Assembly: GCF_000276665.1 (NCBI RefSeq)
Contig: NW_004955417.1
Span: forward strand, 20,960,263-21,024,262
Direction of reading: 5' to 3'
DNA from: Chinchilla lanigera
Taxonomy: Eukaryota > Chordata > Mammalia > Rodentia > Chinchillidae
DNA: 64,000 nucleotides
Shown here one piece after another: positions 1 to 11,122 of the stretch. The translations under genes and the position numbers were made by a program. Positions within the stretch are counted from its first letter, which is position 1; the number at the start of each line of letters is the position of its first letter. Under the pieces are notes generated by a model. It had not been told where the DNA came from and ran no database searches. It saw only the letters and a program-made list of their open reading frames with translations.

Positions 1-429
1 GAGAACAGCTGTTATCTCAGACCTCTGGGTTGGTAAAAGATAAAAGAGAACTCAAGAAATTCAAGGGAGAGATCAGGTGGTCCTTTGGGCAGGGGAAAGT
101 GGAGTTTCCTTAAGTTTTAATGAAATTTCAATGCATTTTTTATCATAGACTTAAATTGTAAATGGCAATTGAGTGTTTTTCACTAATGCCACCAGATTTT
201 AATTCCAGATATATAAGGAGGCAGAAGGCAATTGGGCTGATCAGAGACTAGGAAATCTAAAATCTATTTATTATTTCATTAAAATGAAACTGTGTTTCAC
301 AAATTATTTTTAAAGACAGGTTTGCTAAGATAAATTATATTTAATGTAATTTTCTCTTGCTTTAGATTATAAATTTTTGTAGTACAGGTATCACATCTAA
401 CTGAGCTGTTACAGTGTTCCCAAAGTTAA
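1..429. other. AT-rich non-coding sequence
   Basis: I see no gene or clear repeat here. The right edge runs into the L1 fragment that starts near 430. Confidence 0.5.
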
Positions 430-1145
430 TCTCATGCAAATTCAGAGTAGAACAGTGGCTTCTTGAGACGGGGGAGACAGCAAGAGGTGTAGCCAGAACC
501 CAATCAATGGGCACAATTGTTAAGTGTCTTGGTTACTTTTCTCTCACTGCTGAGACAAAATACCTGACACCCAGAATTAAGGAAGGAGAGGGTCTATTTA
601 GCTCACAGTTTGAGGAGTTTTCAGTCCTTCTCAGCTGGCTCCAAGGCAGCATGGCACATGGCAGAGGGCTACAGTTCATGGCAGGTGGAAGACAGCAAAA
701 GCAGCAAGAGCAAAAAGGGAGGAGCAAGCAAGTAAGCCTCTTTCCCGCTCTTATATTGTATGCAAACTACATGCCCCAGGGCAGGTGTAGCACTCACACC
801 CATAATCCCAGCATTGGTTGGTAAATCAGTCATGAACACTAGAAGCTCCCCCTCATTAGTGCATGAGGTTTGGGAGGGGTACATCCAGACAGAAGCCATA
901 ACATTAAGGAATACATGCTGGTATTCTGTGTCATAGCAGAGGGATTATAGTCCGTAACAAGGATACCTAAAAATAGCTATCAGAGAATTTTGAATGTATT
1001 CCCCAGAAAAAGATGATGAAACTTCAAGGTGATGGATATGCTACATACCCTGATTTGATCATTGCCCATGATATGCATGAATCAAAACATCACTTGGTAG
1101 TTCATAAATCATATGTTGATGAAAAGTAATGAGCCCGAATGTGTA
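430..1145 (+). mobile_element. Old LINE-1 3' UTR fragment, split by an LTR
   Basis: The sequence follows the typical L1M-class 3' end: an 'aacagtggct...' stretch, then 'tggtattctgtgtc', 'gagaattttgaatgt', and a 'gatggatatgct...ccctgatttgatcatt' tail with 'atcaaaacatcac'. The two halves (430-524 and 904-1145) join cleanly once the solo LTR at 525-903 and one target duplication are removed. It is strongly diverged and non-coding. The family assignment comes from memory of L1M 3' ends, so the subfamily is not fixed. Confidence 0.7.
525..903 (-). mobile_element. Solo LTR, MaLR-like (copy 1)
   Basis: Read on the minus strand it opens TGTTATGGCTTC and closes AACCAAGACA, the TG...CA ends expected of an LTR. 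It is flanked by a perfect 5-bp target duplication, ttaag at 520-524 and 904-908. Four relatives lie in the window (14398, 44305, 49858, 59507). It sits inside an older L1 fragment. No internal retroviral sequence is present, so this is a solo LTR. Open frames across it on either strand are incidental. Confidence 0.88.
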
Positions 1146-3125
1146 AATAAATGAAACAAAGCTTTACAAAACACACTTACAATATCCTCTGACCATACAT
1201 TGAATACAGGTCAATATCTGCATAATTTCTCCTTTACCAGATATATAAATTGTTTACTCAGTCCCTAATTTATAATCTAGTACAGTTAAAAATATTTGTG
1301 TATTTTTCTGTCTCTCACTCCTCAGGGATTTAAAGGAATACAAAGAAGCACCAGCTTTTCTGGTTATTATGCTCTTTATTTGGACAGAAAAAAAAAAATA
1401 ACCTTTAGAGCCCTCAGTTCCTCTGTGTGCTAGTGATGCCTATCCCAGAAGGAGATGAAGGATTCAATGTAAATACCACGTACAGTCCCTTGATTGTCCC
1501 TTAATGGTAGCGTAATTATTATTATCACCTTCCGTGTGGCTGTTAATTACTAGGGTAAGTTCTGAACTTGCTGTAGAGTTTCCTCAAACTCCCTTTATAG
1601 CATGAAGAGTCTGTCCTCTCTTTTGGATGCTCCCAGTGTTTCTGCCTGACTGCTTTCTCAAACTTTGCTTTCCCTCTTCTGTCATTTGCCTCATTTCCCT
1701 TGCATGGAGAACTCCAGGCACCAAAGGAACCCAGACCCTTGTCTATCACTTCTGCAGCTCTGGGACCTTCCCTAATGCCATGTATCCAGTGAGGTGAAGA
1801 TTCTCAGTTCCACCAGGCTGAGGTGAATGAACCTGGGCTCAGGCATTATCTGGGATACAGAGTGATGATTTTCATTTCGGCCATTCATAAAGTGCCATAC
1901 ATGATACAAAAACATCTATTCTATAATGGAAATCTAAACACATCTTTCCAATTTGTCAGATGAAAATGATCAGTTCTCACTGCTGTGTTTAAAAAAGGTA
2001 AATATTTAAACAGTAATTAAGGGAAATCGACTTCTCTTTTTTCTATGTAGAAAGATCAATTGCTAGCCGCTCTCTCCAGTAGTTTGTGAGTGGTGGTAGA
2101 AATTCCACTTTGAAAAAAAAATGTAAAGACCTCAAAAAAAACCAGATTTTTTTTCTAGTATGTTCCAGAGAATTTGTTTTTATTGGGCTCAAATCCTAAG
2201 AAAACTGACTCTGCACACCTGATTATAATTTTAAATCATTATAGCTCTTTGAAATATTAGATCCAAGAGGGGTAATATGTCATAATGTGGGTTTTCAAAC
2301 CACATTAAAATATTGTTTGGGGTTGCCAATATTTCTCTTGCCTGGGAAAATAAAGTAAAATAAAAGTTGTATTATCAAGATTTTTTTCCCTGTTTTTTAA
2401 GTTGTTCTGTGTTTACTTGGTAGGGAATCTTACCAAAGCAAACAATTCATTTCATCCATATTCAGACATCCTCCTACTTTTTCATCAAGTGGCAGGCTCA
2501 CACAGCATCTCACACATCCTCTCCTTGTGGCTAAAGTGGTTCCACGTGACAGCACAAAATGCAGAGTTTAATTTAAAAGAAGGCAATAGAATATTGGCAT
2601 CAGCCAATTGTTGATGTCAGGAGAAAAAATGCAATAAAGGCTTGCCTATTACTGAAGGAATCTAAAGGTGATTTGTGAATCCCATCCACTGTTGGAAAAA
2701 AAAAAAAAATCATATAAATCCCAATGCCATTACCAACAGCAGTAAACAAGTTTCAAAGATTAGGTAAAGTCAGCACTTGAGCCCAGAAGGCTTAAAGAGA
2801 CTTTCAAGATGAACTGAACATAACGTCAGAAAATCTTCTGAAAACTAAAGCACACCATCAAATTTGTTTACCTTAAAATGAGGTGAAATTAATGAATGTA
2901 TAATCAAATATGATTTTGCATGCTAGGTGACATAACTCAGAAACTATGTATAAATATTTTAAATAAAATATTAAACTATTCAGAAGAACAAAAGAATGGT
3001 TGAAATCATCAGCAAGTGACAGTGTTTTGAGCAAACAAGATAGATCTGATATCTGTGTGGGATGTAGGACCTGTGACACCATATGGGGCCTGCCCTATGC
3101 AAAGGCCTCTGAGCACTGACTTTTT
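1146..3125. other. Non-coding sequence without recognised genes
   Basis: About 2 kb of AT-rich sequence with short A runs (around 1390 and 2697). I see no exon, RNA gene or clear repeat. The frames at 1543-1749 and 2402-2614 look like chance openings. Confidence 0.5.
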
Positions 3126-3450
3126 ATCCTTTCCTATATTAAAATCCTAATCCTCAATGTGATTTTATTAAGAGGTGAGGCCTTTGTGAAGTAATTAGGT
3201 CGGAAGAGTGAGCTTTTATGAATCTTCATGAATGAGAATACTACCCTCTTAAAAGGAAAAACCAGAGCTTATTCCTTATCTGGTCGCTACCAAGTGAGGA
3301 TATAATGCAAAGATAGTTGCCTGCTAGTGAGAAAAAGTGCCCTCATCAGATCTCTTGGTACTTTGATATTAGACCTCCCAGCCTCAGTTTTGTGAAAAAT
3401 AAACGTTTGGTATTTAAGCAACTATACAGTAGCCCAATCTGACTGAGATA
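3126..3450 (+). mobile_element. MLT1-type MaLR LTR, old
   Basis: The segment shows the MLT1 landmarks in order: 'aatcctcaatgtgatt', 'aagaggtgaggcctttg', 'gtaattaggt', 'ccctcatcaga', 'cctcccagcctc', 'gtgaaaaataaacg' (the polyadenylation-signal area) and 'agcaactatacagtagccc'. It is much more diverged than the young LTRs in the window, and no target duplication is readable. The left edge is approximate. Confidence 0.75.
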
Positions 3451-4177
3451 AGACTTTCTTGAAGCATTTCACGCACCTAGGTAACACAACTTCTGATCAT
3501 GGCCACTGAAGACCGGAACCGACATTGGAGACCAGGGAGGCGTTGTTAATCTAGCGTGTACTACAGCCTATTGGAGCTGATTTACACAGTGGAACCATGC
3601 ACAGCAAATAGCGAGGTTGGTAGAGAAGAGGCAAATTCATTCTTAAAACAAATTCTTAGTGATTTCAGCACATGTTCAAGTTGGAAATCACTAATGTAAA
3701 GCCCTTGCTCTCAAGAGACTTACCTTCTAGAGGTAAATTACAAACAAAAAATTATACTCAAAAAATAAAATCTTCACTAGACACAAAATGTAGTATTTAT
3801 AGGAAAAGGGGATAAGTTACCTTGCCATGTTAAGTGAAAGCATGTTTCATGAAAAAGTCACATCTGAGACAAATTGTAAAACTGATACAGATTTTACCAG
3901 GTAGAGAAGAGCAAAGGAAGCACATCATGAAACTCATGTAAATCCAAATGTACAAATAAATGAAGAAGGATTTTGTGTGCAATTCGGACAGACATTCTGA
4001 ACAATCATAAAGTGAAAAGAGAGGAGATAATTAGTAGAAAGAAGAGGCATGGAGAGGAAGGCTTAGAAATCAAAAAAGAAAATTTAGCAAACACTAGATA
4101 ATGACACAGAGATGGTTAAACCAAAACTTACTTTTTAGATTCTCCATTTTCTTATTTATATAATAGATGCATTAATA
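3451..4177. other. Non-coding sequence
   Basis: AT-rich, with no recognised gene or repeat. Confidence 0.45.
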
Positions 4178-4331
4178 CCTTGGTTCACGAACTCTGCTGT
4201 TTGGGATCAGTTCGGATTGTGAACAGAACTGCTTTAGGTGAAATTTTGCTTTCTTTTGTGCATCAGATGATGAACACAATCTGGGCTATCGTCCCAAGGA
4301 TCTTACAATCAATTAAATTTGTGAACCAAAG
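4178..4331. mobile_element. Tc1/mariner (Tigger-like) MITE relic
   Basis: The ends are inverted: ccttggttcacgaa on the left and, read in reverse, ctttggttcacaaat on the right. Both outer sides carry TA (4176-4177 and 4332-4333), as Tc1/mariner insertion predicts. It is 154 bp, with no transposase. The inverted repeats may extend a few bases further out. The internal frame at 4180-4374 is not a gene. Confidence 0.55.
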
Positions 4332-5270
4332 TACCACATCATTGAAGCAACAATGCATTGTGAGAATTAACTGAAACTCCAATCATGGAGAGTGTCATAT
4401 GAAGTCCCTACAAAGAACACCCTCATTTCCCTTTCCAGATCAAAAAAAAAAAGAAAAGGAAAAAGAAGATAGGAAAATGGAAACGTCAGTGTAACATAAC
4501 ATCTCATTTTAAAAGGAGTTTAGAAGTGTTGTGAAAGAAATGACAAAATTTAATATTTTCTTATATTTTGTTTTACAAAATCCATTATTGCTATTGAGCA
4601 CAAGAATGTTGTAAAATATTAATATTTCAAAGAGAAGAAAAGTCTGAGATGTCAAAGTTAACCCCCCTCTTAAGAATAGGTGATTTTTTGATGTTTTCCA
4701 AAAAGATGATTTGCCTGGAAGAAAATATAATTTTATTTGAATTTTTATTTTGGTTACAAATTCAGAGCTATGTTTGCCAAAATTCCTTATAAATAAATAA
4801 AATGCATTTAAAAGGCAGAAAATCATCCAATATAATTCATTTTGAAGAAATTATTATCTGTTTATATATATATACAAATCTGCAAATTAACATTTGCATG
4901 AGGTGATTAATTAAGCTAAATTCAGTATGTATTCTTGACTGCCTACTATAGGCCAGGTGCTTTAGTAGCTTTAGTAGCTTTCATAGCTGCTATATGTTGA
5001 TATGAATGTAGGTATGTTTTAGCAATAGATATAATCTAAAACCACACACAATAAGGAAAATCAAGGATTGCATAAAATATGTAAATGTCAGAACATGCAA
5101 ATAGCATGATTTTCTGAAAACTATATATAATCTATTGATATTGAAAAACTGAAATCTCAAAGATGTGAGATGAATTATACAAATAATGTAAATTGCTAGG
5201 ATTAATTCATTTTAATCAATCCACAACTTGGTTTAAACTAAGCAACATGATGCACTTTTTTCATTTGCAT
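4332..5270. other. Non-coding sequence with a possible L2/MIR scrap
   Basis: Mostly unremarkable AT-rich DNA. At about 4935-5000 the phrase 'ctactataggccaggtgctt', with a small repeat of tttagtagc, resembles the conserved part of an ancient MIR/L2 element. There is a short TA run at 4862-4875. Confidence 0.35.
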
Positions 5271-5345
5271 TTTTCTTTCTTTTCTTTTTTTTTTCTTTCT
5301 GGTACCAGAAATCGAACTCACAACCTTGTGCTTGCCAGGCAGGCA
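5271..5345 (-). mobile_element. ID-like SINE, 5'-truncated
   Basis: On the minus strand this is the 3' half of the local tRNA-derived SINE: tgcctggcaagcacaaggt, the B-box region, 'ctggtacc'-like sequence and a poly(A) tail with G interruptions. The A-box half is missing, so the copy is 5'-truncated. Confidence 0.75.
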
Positions 5346-5769
5346 ATTTGAAATAATTAATAACATTGTGCATAGCATGGTAATCTGGAGTTTTAACTCA
5401 ACATGTAAAAATAAGATTAAAAACATGATGGAAAAAGGTAAAAGTGCTTGGAAACATAGCAGGTAAGCTCATAGTTTGCTCTTGGTATTAACCAGTAACA
5501 GAATGCACTGGAGAGGAAAAAATATTTGAACTAGATTTAAAATCATGAAGGAATAAGGAAAGGGTGAAGACACATTAGAAAGAGAAGATAACTAACTGCC
5601 AGCAGCTCCATAAAGTTGCATGACGTGAACAGAGAATGGTGAAAATTTTACCACTGTGAAGATAGAGAAGTCATAAAAGAAAGTGCAAAAGGAGGTTAGG
5701 CTACATAGTAAGAAGGCTTCAACACCAGGTGCAGGAGTTTAGATACCATTCTCTATGTGACAGAGATCA
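5346..5769. other. Non-coding sequence
   Basis: No recognised feature. Confidence 0.4.
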
Positions 5770-5777
5770 TACTAGAG

Positions 5778-5960
5778 CAGTGGTGGAGAACACTTTAGAG
5801 AAGACTGCCAAACTGCAATTCAAAACCCGTTTATTTATAGCAAAGTGCCAGTGCTACAATTAAAGGAGTACTGTGGTTTTCGTTTAGAAAAAACAACTCA
5901 TACACTAACATCTTTTGTCTAAAAACGAATAACATGCATGCCGTACATTTGCCACCACTG
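5778..5960. mobile_element. hAT-type MITE (copy A, 183 bp)
   Basis: It begins CAGTGGTGG and ends CCACCACTG, a perfect 9-bp terminal inverted repeat. The flanks are tactagag (5770-5777) and tactagac (5961-5968), an 8-bp target duplication with one mismatch that fits the hAT nTCTAGAn preference. The interior ('gactgccaaactgcaattc', 'tttatttatagcaaagtgcc', 'ggttttcgtttag') closely follows a non-autonomous hAT family I recall from bats, opossum and lizards whose ends read CAGTGATGGCGAACC. It has no transposase frame. Two shorter relatives lie at 42175 and 60348. Confidence 0.85.
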
Positions 5961-5968
5961 TACTAGAC

Positions 5969-7829
5969 AGGTTTATAGGTACCTTAGCAGCCTGGCTAGA
6001 ATCCTTTTGTAGGAATACAATGAGGTCAGCAGTGAGAAGGATGGAAAGTGGGATGGGCCAGGAGACTGAACATGCTGGTTGTAACATCCCCAGTGAGAAG
6101 TTAGGAGAAACTAATCTCAACGAGAAGCCACGGAAAGGAGAAAACTACCTGGTAGTAACCGAATGCAAAGGATCTTTCGAAAACATACTTAGTAATGCTG
6201 ACAAACAAGCACCTTAGTAATAAATGTTGTATCACATGGGTTCTGTGGTCCTTATTTCAGAAAGGAATGATAGAGGCTTTTGCCCATTTACCCAAAATAA
6301 AATATCCTTTAAAATAGCAAGACAATGGCATATTGTTTATGTCTCATCCACTTCTATATTTTCTTTTTTGCCAGGGAAGTTATGCAACATTTTTGTCTTC
6401 TCATTTATCTTCCTTAATGTACAACATTATTCTTCAATTGTTTTTGTTTCCCTGATTTTTATGAGCATATGTACAACATCTCTATATCTCCTGACCCTGC
6501 AAATTTCATTTCAGAGCATTGGTGACAGGGGACACTGGAATGAAGGTCATCTAGAATACTCTTCGGTAGAATTCAAGATAGAAGAGAAAAACCAAAGAAA
6601 TGGAATAGTCAGTGTGGAAGCAGCCAACAGAAGTAATGAACACAGCATATAAGGAACATTCAAATGTGAAGTTATTTTAGGGAAAGTGTAACTATAGCGT
6701 TATTATGAGTTTGCAGTCTTTTAAATTGGATCAACTTGTAAAAATCCTCCCATAGTAACAACAAATTAGTTTAGGATGGGAAATTTTCTAAGCTAAACTG
6801 GCTTAATGAAGATGGATGGAGTATGCTCAGCTTTGAGATTATACTTGGACAGACTGTCTCTGACAGTAAAGTATCAATTTATTAATTGTATTATAGATCA
6901 GATGTTCAAATCATCCACAGCTACATAGGTTTGTAACCATGATCCATTAAGATAATCTTATAATGAACTGGATTTTTAATGTGACATGCCTCTAATGAGC
7001 CATAAACAGCAGCAGAGAAGATTCTCTGTAATTTATTCCACAAGCGCATCCATATCGCAAACCAAAAAGTAAATTCTTCATCTTCAATGACATGCATTTT
7101 TCCACACCTTGATTCTGCAATGATTTCCAATTATCTTACCTGTTACCATAACCTGAATATGTTCATTGATATTTGGAATGGAGCAAGAAGCTCGGGTAAA
7201 GTCACAGTGAGCTCACTTCATTATTATTTTGACAGCAACTACGTATGGACAAACATTTGTAGAATTTAAACAAAAACAGTGAAGAAGGAAAATATTGTAC
7301 TATTTTGTTGTTCTTTTAGAGAGTGAAAAACATTAAATGATTTTAGGCAGTGATAAAATTATTTTTGTAGTGTTGTATAATCATAGTAGGCATCAAGCTG
7401 GATTAGAAGGAGTTAAATTCAAATTAAAGATGATTTAAGAGGCTATTTGATGAAGGAATCAGAAAAAAAGTGGCAGAAAACTGGAAAATGATGAGAATTA
7501 AGTATCCTAAAACTATTCAAACTTTGGGTGATACTATGAACATATTGAACTACTTGAGTCAGTTGAGTGAAACTCCTACTTAAATGGACTAATAGAGTTC
7601 ACAAAGATAGTGCATGTTTGGAGAAGGTATATATTAGTATATTATTCCACTAGACAATAGCCCAAAGATTGTAACAATTACATTATATATTTTAATAATA
7701 AAGAAACCAATACATTTACTTATGTAAGCATGGAATCATCTCATATGTGACCACCCGGATGTACCCAGTAGACATACTAATAGCAAAAAGTTAGGAACAG
7801 AAAAATAAGTACTAATGATCTCAATTTTT
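5969..7829. other. Non-coding sequence
   Basis: No clear repeat. The 142-codon frame at 6224-6652 is the longest ungapped one in the window, but it has no family signature, an ordinary base composition and no recognisable splice or UTR context. I treat it as a chance frame. Confidence 0.45.
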
Positions 7830-8175
7830 GTGGAGGAGAAATGCTTTGATCTCATAGAAGTTGAGGGTAGAAGAGTGGTTAGTACTGGGCTGACCCAGGC
7901 GGAAGTGGGGTGGGGAGAGTTTGCTGAAGCATGCACTGTTGGTTGGAGAGCAGTCCTGCAGTGCTGTGACCCAGTAGGGAGAAGGTAATCAGCAAAATGC
8001 ACTGTATATCTCAAGGCAATGAAAGAGGAGAATCTGAAAGTACCCACCATAACGAAATGATGAAAGTGTATTGTGATGCATATGCTGATTATCCTAACTT
8101 AATTATTACCCAATGTATGCATAAATCAAAAAAATCTCACTCTAGTACCTATGAAAATTCAAAAGTTAGGCATTG
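7830..8175 (+). mobile_element. Old LINE-1 3' UTR fragment
   Basis: It shows L1M 3'-end landmarks: 'ctcatagaagttgagggtag', 'agtggttagtactggg', 'gaaatgatgaaagt', 'gatgcatatgctgattatcc' and 'gtatgcataaatcaaaa'. It parallels the fragment at 430-1145 but is more decayed. Confidence 0.6.
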
Positions 8176-9302
8176 AGGAAAGATAATGCTTTTTGTTTTT
8201 TTTTTTTTTTTAAGTAGAATCAGTCTGTGCCACAGACTTGCTGACATGGAGACTGATATATTGCAAAATATCTGGGTCATTCACACCTGGAATCCAGGAA
8301 TCTGTGTGATGGAGGCAGTGACAGTGTTCGGGAGGAGCAAGTGGGAACTTAGCGCCCGCGAAACCTGGTTTCCTTCATCAATGAATTTTAAAAAGTGTAA
8401 TAATTTCCAGGGTTGTGACTTTCTAGCAGTTCTTCAGCCCCAGTGTGAGGAATGCTTGACAGAGATTTTATATACATGTGTCCAAATGGAATGGGTTTTA
8501 TAGAATTGGAAATTTGTGTATTAAATGGAAGTTTTAATTGCTATAGTCATTGTTGTTTTATTTATTTAATACACTGATAACATTTTAAAACAAAAGAGAA
8601 AAATGTGTGCAAAATGATCCCTTTTATTTTTCTAAAATGAACTATAAGCTTTATACATCCAGAGTTATGTTTGACTACATGTTCTAAATGAAATTCCTAT
8701 AGAAAAGTAAGGATTTAACATTCCATCAATGATCAAACAAATAAGAAATCCACACCTAAATGCAGCTAAAGTAAACAAAGGCCTTGGAGTTACAGCTAAA
8801 TTGACAAAACTAAAGATAAGATTTCTCCTTTCCTGGTTATTGATAAAAGCATAGATAAACTGCGGTAAAAAAAAAAAAGTCCTAAAGCAAGCCCAAGTAA
8901 TTCCCCCGAGTAATATTAAGTAGGATGTGAAATATTAAGTAATATTAAGTAGGAAGACAAAAATAACAAAATAAATTGAGCCAGTATGTCTAAGAGTTAC
9001 AAAGATGTATGACAAATATAGTCACTTGCAATAACTGTGTATATTGCTTCTTTCAAAAATAAAATAAAAGAAATGTTTCTGTGAAATATAAAAGGAAAGA
9101 TAATTTAGAATAACAAAGCTACACACTTCTCAAATGATAATTAAAATACAGTGATGAAAGAATTCATAAGATTGAAACTATAACCAAATAAGTTGTTTCA
9201 CATACTTGAAAAGCAATGGGGACATAATGAGAAAGTATAAAAGCTATCTTATAAGAAGATTATAGGAAGAAATATAATCAAAGAGATGCACTATTCACAT
9301 GT
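8176..9302. other. Non-coding sequence
   Basis: A T-run at 8194-8211 is followed by a short moderately GC-rich stretch (8220-8370) that I cannot assign. At about 8910-8960 a motif containing aatattaagta is repeated three times. No gene is seen. Confidence 0.4.
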
Positions 9303-9310
9303 AAAATGAA

Positions 9311-9457
9311 GGGGCTGGGGATACAACTGGGTGGTACAACACCTGTCTGGCAAGCACAAGGTCCTGAATTCAATTCCTGGTACAAAAAAAAAAAAAAAAA
9401 ACCTGGCAAGCACAAGGTCCTGAATTCAATTCCTGGTACAAAAAAAAAAAAAAAAAA
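9311..9457 (+). mobile_element. ID-like SINE with duplicated 3' half
   Basis: The copy starts ggggctggggat and reaches a first A18 tail at 9384-9401. The 3' half plus tail is then repeated exactly: 9347-9402 equals 9403-9458, a 56-bp period. The target duplication taaaatgaa/taaaatgag flanks the whole unit, so the duplicated part lies inside one insertion. Confidence 0.92.
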
Positions 9458-9458
9458 C

Positions 9459-10084
9459 TTAAAATGAGGACATATTTTTCAGAAAATAACAAGGAATCTG
9501 AATCATATACAGAAAGATTTTGTTAAAAGCTGTAAAGAATAAATGCAAAGAGAATAATTTAAGAAGAGCACCAGTCAGATAAGAGCAATTAGATGGATAT
9601 AAATCTAATAAGTAGTTAGGTAGGTAGATAAATAGACAGACTCATAGGTACAGTAGACACATGATAGTGTAGACTACTAGATAAGTATGAAATATGCAAT
9701 GTAATCTTTAGTAAAAAATCATTGCAATATAACATTGCAAACCTAAGAAAAAGGGATGGTGGTGAAAAATAGACATTCACAGATATGTGTGGTATGGATT
9801 ATTCCCCACAGATCTGTATCAAAAGCTTTTATAAAATGTGATATGAAAAGAAGGAAAATCTAGAGTTAAAATTTTATTTACAAAACGTATTGGAGTAAAT
9901 GTACTTTGTCTACACACATATATACCTGTTATATTATTGTTGCAAATAAAAAAGCAATAAAAGATGACAATAGCTTTCTTTAACGGAAGGGATCTTTTCT
10001 AAGTTTTTCTATTGTTATGTTTGTTATTAATGAAATATCCTCCCATGGATATGTCTTAATTATGTAATACAAGTAATGGTCATT
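9459..10084. other. Non-coding sequence with GATA-like runs
   Basis: Around 9608-9650 there is a short imperfect tagg/taga tetranucleotide run. Otherwise nothing recognised. Confidence 0.4.
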
Positions 10085-10310
10085 CATATATGAAAAGTGA
10101 AAATTATAAAGCTATGATAAAGGAAGGCCTCAAAGAAGTAGAGGGACTGTTAGGGGACAGGGAGGGAATGAGGGGAGTGAGAAGAGAGAAGAAGACAAGA
10201 AACGGTCAAAGACATAGTACACGATCAAAGCACGACATAAGCAGGTATGGAAATGTCACGGTGAAATTCACTAACTTTTACATATAATATGCATTAATAA
10301 TTATGATCAA
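10085..10310 (+). mobile_element. LINE-1 3' UTR fragment
   Basis: A purine-rich tract (gggaatgaggggagtgag...) is followed by 'gaaatgtcacggtgaaattc', 'actaacttt' and an AT tail. The same order occurs at the 3' end of the L1 near 57300-57420 and, more loosely, near 50600-50735. The frame at 10090-10287 is the purine-rich tract, not a gene. Confidence 0.5.
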
Positions 10311-10699
10311 ATGATTATTCAAAAGCCAAGATAAAGTATTTATATTTAAGTAAATATTTTATAAACTAATTTAGACTTTTGATTAATCTTGATGATGGAT
10401 GTTACAAAGGAAAACTTAAACATTTTCCTCCTTTTTCCATTTCATGAGGGTGAGCTACTTTTTCTACATGCACACACATGCAAGCACGCCCCCACACATG
10501 TCAGAAATGTAGATACTTAAAGTCTCTCAAGGGCTAGACAGGCTATGGTTACTAAAGGAAAGCACGTTTCAATTATATGATAACATTCAGGGTTTGTTTT
10601 TATTCTTTTTCTTTTGCAATTTGTAATAAGAAAAATTGAACAATCATTGTATGTCACACATGTCAAATGGTTGTTGTGATCGTCTGTGTCTAAATTTTG

Positions 10700-10775
10700 T
10701 GGAGATAAGAGTAAAACTCAAGAGTTTCATGCATGCTAGGTAATTATTCTTTTGCTGAGCTAACCCGACCCTGGC
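10700..10775 (-). mobile_element. Degenerate ID-type SINE
   Basis: The segment 'aaaactcaagagtttcatgc', 'atgctaggtaatt', 'tgctgagctaaccc' is a decayed reverse complement of the ID core (gcctagcatgc, tagctcag). Flanking duplication and tail are not readable. Confidence 0.5.
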
Positions 10776-11000
10776 TTGATCCAAAGTTTTATATCTTAAC
10801 TATAATATTCTAAACATATCTTTTGCTTTTGGAATGTAGGGGGCAAGTAGGATTTACTGTATGTCTCAACCCCTAGAATTTATGGACAGTTTTTCCTACC
10901 TGTACTTTATTTATTGATAACTTGAAACTTTCAGAAGATTATAAATAATTCAAGTTCTCAATGTTATTATTTTAAAAACTTTATTTAAATAATAATTTCA

Positions 11001-11108
11001 GGGGCTGGGGAAATAGCTCAGTGGCATAAGCGCCTGCCTGGCAAGCACAAGGTCATGAGTTCAATCCCCGACACCACAAAAAAAAAAAAAAACAACCAAA
11101 AAAATAAT
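11001..11108 (+). mobile_element. ID-like SINE, full length
   Basis: It starts ggggctggggaaatagctca (A-box region), has B-box-like gagttcaatccc and ends in an A-rich tail. A perfect 14-bp target duplication, aaataataatttca, lies at 10987-11000 and 11109-11122, which fixes both ends and shows L1-type insertion. Confidence 0.95.
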
Positions 11109-11122
11109 AAATAATAATTTCA

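Noticed and set aside
5778..5960. Assignment to the SPIN hAT family
   Set aside because: The start CAGTGGTGGAGAAC fits the CAGTGATGGCGAACC-type family better than SPIN's start, so I left the family name open.
6224..6652. 142-codon plus frame as a gene
   Set aside because: No family motif, no codon bias and no context; this length is expected by chance in 64 kb.
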